Shown one piece after another: positions 6,802 to 12,973 of a DNA stretch of 64,000 nucleotides (positions are counted from its first letter, which is position 1; each line of letters opens with the position of its first letter). A model generated the notes under the pieces. That model saw only the letters and a list, made by a program, of their open reading frames with translations. It made no database searches and was not told where the DNA came from. Both the position numbers and the translations under genes were made by a program. The DNA comes from CAZMNY01 sp964567745 (lineage in GTDB: Bacteria; Planctomycetota; Planctomycetia; Pirellulales; Pirellulaceae): positions 83,927-147,926 of the forward strand of contig CAZMNY010000018.1 in assembly GCA_964567745.1 (NCBI GenBank), read 5' to 3'.

Positions 6802-7857
6802 ATGACACGTCAGCAACGGGTGCTCATGCGGATAGCGATCGCAATCCATGAGCGGCTCCACTCGAGAACTACACACAACAAATGCGTCGCGCTGCCAACT
6901 GCAGCGTGGCAACAATGCGAAACGCTGAATCACAAATTGCAGAAAGCTACGCAGCACGGTTGGAATCTGGCAGCGAATCGACTGAATCACGATCTGCGTT
7001 CGGCTGTCGAGCGACTTCGCAATGAGGTGACGGAACTTGACCACAAACTTCGACCATCAAGCGGAAAAGATCGCATCGCCTCGGTGGGTGACATCTATGC
7101 TGACCTGATCGCGCTGCACGATGAGTTTGAAGACGTCGCCTTCAATCGACGAGACCACACTTTGTCGGTGACGACGGAAGCCATTGAACTGGACGGCGTC
7201 TACTTGGGGCCTTTTGAGATTCGTCTCGACTGGACCGATTTTCCGGAAGGCCATCCGAACAACTATCGCGTGATCGCGGTCGATGCCAATCCGGCCGCCG
7301 CGAACGACAGCGTCACGCATCCGCATGTGCAAGACGAAGCGGTCTGTGAAGGCGATGGCCATCAGCCGATCCGCAAGGCGCTGGAGCAAGGCCGGTTGCT
7401 CGATTTCTTCATGATCGTCGCCAACTTACTGCGCACATACAACTCGGGCAGTCCGTTCGTTTCGCTATCTGACTGGCACGGCGCGGAATGTGCCGACTGC
7501 GGCGGCACGGTCTGCGACGACGAGCGGTGGACGTGCGAAAAGTGCGAGACGACAGTGTGCGACGAATGTTACTGCAACTGCCCTGGCTGCGACGGCATCT
7601 TCTGCAATGAGTGCATGACGCGCTGCGAAGGCTGCGATGAGAACCATTGCAGCGGCTGCATGAAGCAGTGCTCGCGTTGTGATGCCGAACTCTGCCAGGG
7701 CTGCCTCAATGACAACGAAAGGTGTTCTGATTGCCATGACAAAGAACTCGAAGAAGAAGCGGAAGAAATGGAAGGTGACGGAAGCGGTCACAGGCGCGAC
7801 GACGCCGGCGCTCCGCTTCAGCCCGACCGCCTGGGCCAAGTTGCTATTCCTGCGTGA
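6802..7857 (+). CDS. E2-like (RWD/UBC) protein fused to a Cys-rich RING-like region
   Basis: The protein is 351 aa with TTGGAGTGA before the ATG. Residues about 1-95 are helical. Residues about 100-215 look like an E2/RWD fold: a strand-rich section (YLGPFEIRLDWTDFP), then a proline-bearing loop and H173-P174-H175 followed six residues later by C182 in VCEGDG. This mirrors the HPN...C active-site motif of ubiquitin-conjugating enzymes. Residues about 230-312 contain about 20 cysteines in CxxC pairs (CADCGGTVCDD, CEKCETTVCDEC and others), as in RING/treble-clef zinc ligases. An acidic tail follows. It would accept the Ubl from the E1 and could act as combined E2 and E3. The tail overlaps the JAB start. 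Confidence 0.7.
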   Translation: MTRQQRVLMRIAIAIHERLHSRTTHNKCVALPTAAWQQCETLNHKLQKATQHGWNLAANRLNHDLRSAVERLRNEVTELDHKLRPSSGKDRIASVGDIYADLIALHDEFEDVAFNRRDHTLSVTTEAIELDGVYLGPFEIRLDWTDFPEGHPNNYRVIAVDANPAAANDSVTHPHVQDEAVCEGDGHQPIRKALEQGRLLDFFMIVANLLRTYNSGSPFVSLSDWHGAECADCGGTVCDDERWTCEKCETTVCDECYCNCPGCDGIFCNECMTRCEGCDENHCSGCMKQCSRCDAELCQGCLNDNERCSDCHDKELEEEAEEMEGDGSGHRRDDAGAPLQPDRLGQVAIPA

Positions 7858-8440
7858 TTATGGAGACACGGAAGTCGGCGGCTTCGGCATCGCGGCGAGC
7901 GACGACCTGCTGTTCGTTGAAGACATTCAACTCGTCAAGCAAGTGTGCTCGTGGGTGCATGTCGCGTTCGACGACGAATCGGTCGCCGATTTCTTTGATC
8001 GTCAGGTAGATGCGGAGCGGCGTCCTGAACAGTTCGCCCGCATTTGGGTGCATACCCATCCCGGCGACTGCCCGCGTCCGAGTATGACGGATGAGGAGAC
8101 CTTTGGGCGCGTTTTCGGCCGCGCCGACTGGGCCGTCATGTTCATCCTGGCATGCGAAGGCCAGTCGTACGCTCGACTGCGTTTCAATGTCGGGCCATGT
8201 GCTGAAGTCGAGGTTCCCGTTGGCGTCGATTACTCGCGGTCGTTCGGTGCCTCGGACCTCGACGCCTGGGAGCAGGAGCATTTGGCCAACGTACACGCCG
8301 AACAACCTATACGCAGCACGGCCTTGGCATTGGAGCCGATCCCCGCCTCGCCGTTTGACGAGGAACCGACCAACGACTGGTATGAGAGTTGGTTCGACTA
8401 CGCGGCGGAGGAAGAAGGCGCGGAGGAAGTGATACCATGA
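7736..8440 (+). CDS. JAB/JAMM metallopeptidase (deubiquitinase-like)
   Basis: The protein is 234 aa from ATG 7736 (GAAAGG upstream); the first 122 bases overlap the E2-RING gene in another frame. It has a complete JAMM zinc site: E46 in DTEVGGFG, H106-T-H108-P, then S116 and D119 (HxH-x7-S-xx-D). The basic N-terminus (KKKRKKWK) precedes the fold, and an acidic C-terminal tail ends it. JAB peptidases remove ubiquitin-like proteins or mature their C-termini. The gene sits between the E2-like and E1-like genes and overlaps the E1 start by ATGA, so the two are translationally coupled. Confidence 0.85.
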   Translation: MTKNSKKKRKKWKVTEAVTGATTPALRFSPTAWAKLLFLRDYGDTEVGGFGIAASDDLLFVEDIQLVKQVCSWVHVAFDDESVADFFDRQVDAERRPEQFARIWVHTHPGDCPRPSMTDEETFGRVFGRADWAVMFILACEGQSYARLRFNVGPCAEVEVPVGVDYSRSFGASDLDAWEQEHLANVHAEQPIRSTALALEPIPASPFDEEPTNDWYESWFDYAAEEEGAEEVIP

Positions 8441-9105
8441 ACCCAACTGAGATCACACCCCACGATCGCTTCACGCGACAGCGGGACCTTGTACCGATCG
8501 ATCGTCTGACCGAGGTCGCGGCCACTGTCATCGGTGTCGGCGCCATTGGTCGTCAAGTGGCGTTGCAGCTTGCTGCCGTTGGCGCCCCACGTATTCAGTT
8601 GGTCGATTTTGACGCAGTGGATGTGACGAACGTCACGACCCAAGGCTACACGGCTAACGATGTAGGCCAGCCGAAAGTGCTTGCAACGGCTGCAGCCATT
8701 CGTCGACTGGATGCTTCGATCCACGTTGCGACGATTCAGGATCGCTACCGTGCAAAGCTGGAGATTGGTGAAACGGCGTTTTGCTGTGTCGATTCAATCT
8801 CTGCGCGGGCCGCTATCTGGCGATCCGTAGCGAACCGCTGCCGGTTTTGGGTGGACGGGCGGATGTTGGGTGAGACGATTCGTGTTCTCGCCGCGAGCGA
8901 TGCCGACACCTTCGGCCGCTACGCCAACACGTTGTTTGCCCCGGCAGATGCTCAGACCGGTAGTTGCACGTCTCGTAGCACGATCTACGCCGCCAGTATC
9001 GCGGCCGGACTGATGGTCCACCAGTTCACCCGCTGGTTGCGTGGCCTTCCCGTCGATTGCGACACCACGCTCAATCTGCTCGCCGGCGAATGCACGGTCG
9101 CCTAG
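8437..9105 (+). CDS. E1-like/ThiF adenylyltransferase
   Basis: The protein is 222 aa. It has the ATP-binding GxGxxG (GVGAIG, 33-38), acidic D57/D59, the N-x-x-x-Q motif (N65, Q69), the lysine after the VGQP turn (K80) and D119 in CCVDS, all expected for ThiF/MoeB/E1 adenylation domains. C177 in TGSCTSRS lies in the segment before the last helices, where the catalytic cysteine of the family usually resides. It would adenylate the Ubl C-terminus and pass it on as a thioester. No extra ubiquitin-fold or rhodanese domain is present, so it is a minimal E1. It is coupled to the JAB gene by ATGA. Confidence 0.85.
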   Translation: MNPTEITPHDRFTRQRDLVPIDRLTEVAATVIGVGAIGRQVALQLAAVGAPRIQLVDFDAVDVTNVTTQGYTANDVGQPKVLATAAAIRRLDASIHVATIQDRYRAKLEIGETAFCCVDSISARAAIWRSVANRCRFWVDGRMLGETIRVLAASDADTFGRYANTLFAPADAQTGSCTSRSTIYAASIAAGLMVHQFTRWLRGLPVDCDTTLNLLAGECTVA

Positions 9106-9196
9106 GTGGACAGCTCGACAACCTATCACGACAAAGCCCTGGCAACGCAATGGCTACGAACCAGTGCGTGTCGGGGTTTCTCATTTGGAGAACAAT

Positions 9197-10033
9197 ATGA
9201 TCGCAACAATTACCCGTGCTGGTCGTGCGCGCGATGACAGTTCGGGACTTCTCGATTACGTTTCGCCCACCAGATTAAACACCTGGCTGTCGTGCCCGTT
9301 AAAGTTCAAGCTGCGTTACGTGGAAGGCATCAAGGAGCCGACATCGCCGAGCCTGTTTCTCGGCAAGCGCGTCCATGACGGCTTGGAGTTTTTCTATCGC
9401 CATCGACAGGACGGCGACCATCGGTCAGCCACAGATGTCGCGCAGCACGTTTCCGAGTCTTGGGACGAAGCGGTCGCTGCTGAAGAGGTGCAGCTCGCCT
9501 CGTTCGACGACGAAGCGGTGCTGAAACGTCAAACGATCGGATTGGTCGAAGCCTATCTTGATACACGAGATGCCAACGAAGGTTTCCCAATCGCCGTCGA
9601 AAGGCCGCTGGAGTGTCCGCTGGTCGATCCAGAGACCGGGGCCGACTTGGGCATGGCGTTATTTGGATTCGTCGATCTTGTTCTCGAATCGCAATCCGGG
9701 CTGACGATTGTTGATTTCAAGACGGCAGCGCGATCGAGTGCATCGCTGGAGATTTCGCACGAAATCCAGTTGTCCTGCTACGCCCACGCATTCCGGCGCC
9801 TGTTCGATGCGACTGAGCAAGAACTGCAAATACGCTGCCTCATCAAGACGAAGACCCCGAAGGTTGAAACACACCGTTACCCCGCCCGCGGCGACGCGCA
9901 CTTCCGGCGGCTGTTCGCCGTGATCCACACCTACCTCAACGATTTACAGTCCAACAGGTTTGTGTATCGGCCCGGTTGGACGTGCTCGATGTGCGACTAC
10001 CGCGAAACCCATTGTCGCCAGTGGCAGGGCTGA
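9197..10033 (+). CDS. PD-(D/E)XK nuclease, RecB/Cas4/AddB-like, with probable Fe-S cysteines
   Basis: The protein is 278 aa; I chose ATG 9197 with TTTGGAG upstream. It shows the order of RecB-family nucleases: TRLNTWLSCPLKFKLRYVEG, then GKRVHDG (H60), FGFVDLV (D160), IVDFKTA (D173, K175) and a Q-x-x-x-Y-like QLSCYAHAF. Four cysteines, C33 plus C263, C266 and C273 (CSMCDYRETHC), fit the 4Fe-4S pattern of AddB and Cas4. It is a stand-alone nuclease without a helicase domain. Placed 91 bases after the E1 gene, it may be the effector or DNA-processing enzyme of the same block, which is inference. Confidence 0.8.
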   Translation: MIATITRAGRARDDSSGLLDYVSPTRLNTWLSCPLKFKLRYVEGIKEPTSPSLFLGKRVHDGLEFFYRHRQDGDHRSATDVAQHVSESWDEAVAAEEVQLASFDDEAVLKRQTIGLVEAYLDTRDANEGFPIAVERPLECPLVDPETGADLGMALFGFVDLVLESQSGLTIVDFKTAARSSASLEISHEIQLSCYAHAFRRLFDATEQELQIRCLIKTKTPKVETHRYPARGDAHFRRLFAVIHTYLNDLQSNRFVYRPGWTCSMCDYRETHCRQWQG

Positions 10034-10054
10034 ATCATCGACAAGGAGGAAACC

Positions 10055-10090
10055 ATGCTTGGCTTGACCGTCGTTCCCGACGAAGAATGA
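10055..10090 (+). CDS. Possible 11-residue leader peptide
   Basis: A near-perfect AAGGAGG lies 6 bases before an ATG that opens only 11 codons (MLGLTVVPDEE). It is placed just after the nuclease gene and before the next small ORF. It could be a real micropeptide, a leader, or the start of a gene that lost its body. Confidence 0.3.
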   Translation: MLGLTVVPDEE

Positions 10091-10123
10091 TTGCCGGAAC
10101 GAACACGAAAAGAAGGGGGACAT

Positions 10124-10252
10124 ATGGAAGGTCTATTCGGACTTGCCGTGATGGCCGCGATTGCCTGGTGGTTTTACAAATCGGGCAAACGCATCGGCAG
10201 CCGCAAAGGCTACAACGTCGGCCGCTCCCGCAGTCGCCGACGTCGGCGCTGA
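10124..10252 (+). CDS. Small membrane protein with Arg-rich tail (42 aa)
   Basis: AAGGGGG lies about 6 bases before the ATG. The N-terminus is a membrane segment (GLFGLAVMAAIAWWFYKSG) followed by KRIGSRKGYNVGR and a run of Arg/Ser (SRSRRRRR). It is the last gene of the accessory block before the C/G-rich tract. Function unknown; small phage-like or element-borne membrane proteins often look like this. Confidence 0.55.
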   Translation: MEGLFGLAVMAAIAWWFYKSGKRIGSRKGYNVGRSRSRRRRR

Positions 10253-10280
10253 GCCGCACTGGTCAGCACGCTCGGCAGTT

Positions 10281-10385
10281 GGGGCCCCCCCCCCGGGGGG
10301 CCCCCCCGGGGGGGTGTTTTTTGGGTGACGGGGGTGTTTGGGGGCCCGCCCGCGCGGCCGTGGGCCCGCCCCCGGGGGGGGCCCA
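10281..10385. repeat. Extreme G/C homopolymer tract
   Basis: Alternating runs of 6-10 C and G cover about 105 bases, including self-complementary blocks. It resembles the tract at 6718 and marks the right end of the accessory block. No coding potential can be trusted through it. Confidence 0.7.
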
Positions 10386-10769
10386 ACCTGTCGCTTTCTT
10401 TTAGCTATCAGGACGTTCTTGGGCGCTTCGGACGGTTGACGCGGCGGTGTAGTTGCCGAACGCCTCCGACATGATCCGCCATCCGACGTGATAACTCGCT
10501 GGGCGACCACGCCTTACGCCAAGTTCGCGTCAAAGTTGAAATACAGATGGTTGAGTCCACGACTAAACTGAATTCAATCTTCGTGGAAACTTCGGCGGCT
10601 TATTCAGATTTGGCCGTTCGCAACCCCTTGTGTTGAATTTATCTCGGGTTCGGCCCCGTCCGGTTATTCTATTAATACGCTAAACGGATGCGTTAGAAGA
10701 ATTGCCAGATTCGTTTCAATTGTGAACTGGCGGGCCAGTTCCTTCGGGTCAGGAGCGAGTTAGAGGTTT
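10386..10769. other. Intergenic region between the accessory block and the sigma operon
   Basis: No convincing gene is seen. On the minus strand an open frame of about 56 codons without an early ATG ends near 10412 (it would read KAWSPSELSRRMADHVGG). It could be the C-terminal remnant of a lost gene, but nothing supports a family. The composition returns to normal after 10400, so a right boundary of the element could lie here. Confidence 0.4.
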
Positions 10770-10817
10770 GGAGGCTTTTTTGGAAAATTTCTGTCCAGAT
10801 CCTCTACTGGCGGGAGT
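10770..10817 (+). promoter_or_regulatory. Conserved upstream motif, copy A (before ECF sigma gene)
   Basis: The element starts GGAGGCTTTTTTGGAA, has the core TCTGTCCAGATCCTC and ends with CGGGAGT, 10 bases before the GTG start. Copies B (12893-12932) and C (44006-44051) share the core and the final purine block. The placement before a sigma gene suggests an autoregulated ECF promoter; the final GGGAG may double as the ribosome-binding site. Confidence 0.55.
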
Positions 10818-10826
10818 AAACGGGTT

Positions 10827-11378
10827 GTGGACGATCAATCTGCTGAAAAACGAACCGCTTCAGACGACGAGCGTTACGAAGCTTTTGTGCGACTCCTGGT
10901 AGAACATGAGCCTCGCGTGCGTTCGTTTCTGCGCGGATTGTTGCCGACGTGGCATGAAGTCGAAGAGGTCACTCAGGAGGCGAGCCTGATTGCGTGGCGG
11001 AAATTCGATGATTTTGAAGGTGGCACGTCGTTTGGGGGGTGGTTGCTCACGATCGCTCGGTTTGAGGCGTTGAAGTGCCGACGTCGAGTGGCTCGAAGCC
11101 CCCTGGTCTTTGCCGATGACGTTTGGGAGCTGCTGGCGGACGAGGCCAGTGAAGAGGAGGTTCAAACGATTCGTCGGCGACATCTGGAGGATTGCCTGGG
11201 ACAACTGGAACGCTCGAAACGTGAATTACTGTTGAAAGTCCATTCGCCCGGCGTGATCATGCGACAAGTGGCGCTGCAATCGGGGAAAAGCGAGCAGGCG
11301 TTCTACAAGATTATTCAACGATTACGAGCAGTCGTGCTCGCTTGCGTCACAAAGGCACTTGCGGCGGAGAACGCATAA
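10827..11378 (+). CDS. ECF-type RNA polymerase sigma factor
   Basis: The protein is 183 aa with a GTG start. Region 2 is visible at about residues 19-90 (YEAFVRLLVEHEPRVRSFLR, EVEEVTQEASLIAWRKFDDF, SFGGWLLTIARFEALKCRRR). Region 4 spans about 120-178 (LEDCLGQLERSKRELLLKVH, VALQSGKSEQAFYKIIQRLR). This is the layout of the large planctomycete/verrucomicrobial ECF group. The stop codon overlaps the start of the FecR-like gene (TAATG), so sigma factor and regulator are made together. It probably drives motif A and motif B promoters, which is inference from their positions. Confidence 0.9.
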   Translation: MDDQSAEKRTASDDERYEAFVRLLVEHEPRVRSFLRGLLPTWHEVEEVTQEASLIAWRKFDDFEGGTSFGGWLLTIARFEALKCRRRVARSPLVFADDVWELLADEASEEEVQTIRRRHLEDCLGQLERSKRELLLKVHSPGVIMRQVALQSGKSEQAFYKIIQRLRAVVLACVTKALAAENA

Positions 11379-12835
11379 TGTCCCATTCGGATCTAGAGCA
11401 ACGGATTGGTGCCTGGCTCGATGGTCGTATCAGCGAAGTAGAGTCTGAAACGCTCCAAGAGGAATTACGTGAGTCCGCCGAGGCGCGTGCAACGTTTAAC
11501 AGGTTCGCCCAGCTCGATGCAGTTATTCGCGAGGTGGCTGATACCGAGAGTGTTGCTGCGATTTCGCGAGCCGGCGGGACAAACGCTTCGATCGCAAAGC
11601 CCTCGACGGCTCGCTATTTCAGAACGTCACTGGCGCTTGCTTTGGGTGTCGTCGTCGCGTTGTCGGTGACACTATACATCCGGCAAATGAACAGCAATCG
11701 CGGAATCGCCCGGGTTAATGGCCTCAACGGAGCACTGGTCTGGATCGGTGACGGTGGCCAGATTGTTCAAGGTTCTGATTCACCGCGGGAGCAGACACGT
11801 TGGTCGAATGTGTTGAGCGAGGAAGCCGAGCTGCCCGGCGGAACCATTGAAGGAACCGCACTGGACTCTTGGTTCGAGTTGGAGTTCCGTGACGGCTCAA
11901 CTGCCATGATCTTTGGTGTTTCGATACTCACATTTTCCGACCAGGGGCAGAAGGAGTTGCGTCTAAAACAGGGTAGATTCTCAGCGAGTGTGTTGCCTCA
12001 ACCGGCTGGCAAACCGATGTTGATCCACACGCCGGTGGCCGTTCTCAAGGTGATCGGAACGCAGTTTGATGTTGAGGCGGGCCCCAAATCTACGGTGCTA
12101 TATGTCAGAGAGGGGAAAGTCCAAGCCCGTCGGGTTCACGACGACAGGAACGTTGAAGTATCTGCAAATCATCGCGTTGTTGTAACCACCGATAGCGACA
12201 TGGCGCCGCGGCTCGTCGCGCCTGAGCGGACGTGGGCCCAAACACCGGTTTGGGAGAACATCGCAACCACTGGTGACCAGGACTCAATTGCTACGCAAGC
12301 AACCCGCGATTACGACGGAACTCGCAATCTCTTGTTGTCAGAAGCCCCTGCGAGTTTGCCGGCGCAGGATACCGGGTACACCATCCGTAGCGGCGACGTA
12401 TTTGAGATACGTTACGATTGGCTTGAGGACAATTGGTGGACGGCCAAAGACCAGATCGCAATCAGGTTGTTTACGACCGACAACGACTTGATCAGCGGCA
12501 CGCCAACCACTTTCGCAACAGTGCTTTCCGGAACGTCGACCACCGCCGGCGCCTACGAAGCCGCATCGGGCAGTGTGACTGCCACGGCAACGGAAGCCAG
12601 GAAAAGACTCTTCGTCGCGATCGATACGCAAGACGGTGGGGGTGAACTTGACGGGCTCGCTCGTTTAGACAACTTCCAGTTGCAGGTGACGCACTTTCCC
12701 GAGCCGGGATTGCCTCGTCTGGATGATTTTCAATTGAAGGGGACACCCTTTCCTGACCCTCCGTCCCCACCTGCCGCCGAGGTCATCATCGGTGAAAATG
12801 TCCGTAACGGGGATTTCAACGGTAGCGAACTTTAG
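11378..12835 (+). CDS. FecR-like transmembrane anti-sigma/regulator protein
   Basis: The protein is 485 aa. The N-terminal cytoplasmic part (LEQRIGAWLDGRISEVESET, SAEARATFNRFAQLDAVIRE) is the usual anti-sigma-like region of planctomycete FecR proteins. One membrane segment lies at about residues 82-102 (TSLALALGVVVALSVTLYI). The FecR domain follows at about 165-275 (FELEFRDGSTAMIFG, LIHTPVAVLKVIGTQFDVEA, VREGKVQARR). The C-terminal part (about 300-450) is beta-rich and could bind an extracellular ligand. It ends in a Pro-rich tail with a short repeated LDNFQL / LDDFQL motif. It senses outside the cytoplasmic membrane and signals to the coupled sigma factor. Confidence 0.85.
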   Translation: MSHSDLEQRIGAWLDGRISEVESETLQEELRESAEARATFNRFAQLDAVIREVADTESVAAISRAGGTNASIAKPSTARYFRTSLALALGVVVALSVTLYIRQMNSNRGIARVNGLNGALVWIGDGGQIVQGSDSPREQTRWSNVLSEEAELPGGTIEGTALDSWFELEFRDGSTAMIFGVSILTFSDQGQKELRLKQGRFSASVLPQPAGKPMLIHTPVAVLKVIGTQFDVEAGPKSTVLYVREGKVQARRVHDDRNVEVSANHRVVVTTDSDMAPRLVAPERTWAQTPVWENIATTGDQDSIATQATRDYDGTRNLLLSEAPASLPAQDTGYTIRSGDVFEIRYDWLEDNWWTAKDQIAIRLFTTDNDLISGTPTTFATVLSGTSTTAGAYEAASGSVTATATEARKRLFVAIDTQDGGGELDGLARLDNFQLQVTHFPEPGLPRLDDFQLKGTPFPDPPSPPAAEVIIGENVRNGDFNGSEL

Positions 12836-12892
12836 CCTGACTCTCCGAGTCGGGTAGTGAGCGTGTATTGCCCGACTCGGAGAGTCAGGCTA
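12833..12892. repeat. Perfect 22-bp inverted repeat (terminator-like, REP-like)
   Basis: The arms are TAGCCTGACTCTCCGAGTCGGG (22 bases, starting with the FecR stop codon) and its exact reverse complement, with a 16-base spacer. Each arm also folds on itself as GACTC-TCC-GAGTC. It can terminate the FecR transcript and resembles dispersed intergenic palindromes. Confidence 0.8.
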
Positions 12893-12932
12893 CGAAAAAA
12901 AATCTGTCCAGATTCTCCGCCGACGGGAGTAA
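12893..12932 (+). promoter_or_regulatory. Conserved upstream motif, copy B (before the DUF4159-MoxR operon)
   Basis: Reads AAAAAA..TCTGTCCAGATTCTC then CGACGGGAGT, with a 15-base core equal or nearly equal to copies A and C. It ends 41 bases before the DUF4159 start. It suggests that the sigma factor at 10827 also controls the following long cluster. Confidence 0.5.
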
Positions 12933-12973
12933 CAGTACATACGAACGCTCATCCAACGCAAAGAAATCCCGCC

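Noticed and set aside
9106..9196. tRNA or attachment site between the E1-like and nuclease genes
   Set aside because: No cloverleaf or repeated flanking sequence was visible.
30..10252. CRISPR array or classical restriction-modification system in the accessory block
   Set aside because: No regularly spaced repeats, no cas genes and no methyltransferase motifs were seen; the nuclease has a Cas4/AddB-like pattern but stands alone.
10412..10590. Minus-strand open frame in the gap before the sigma operon
   Set aside because: About 56 codons without an early ATG and without a recognisable family; kept only as a remark on the intergenic region.
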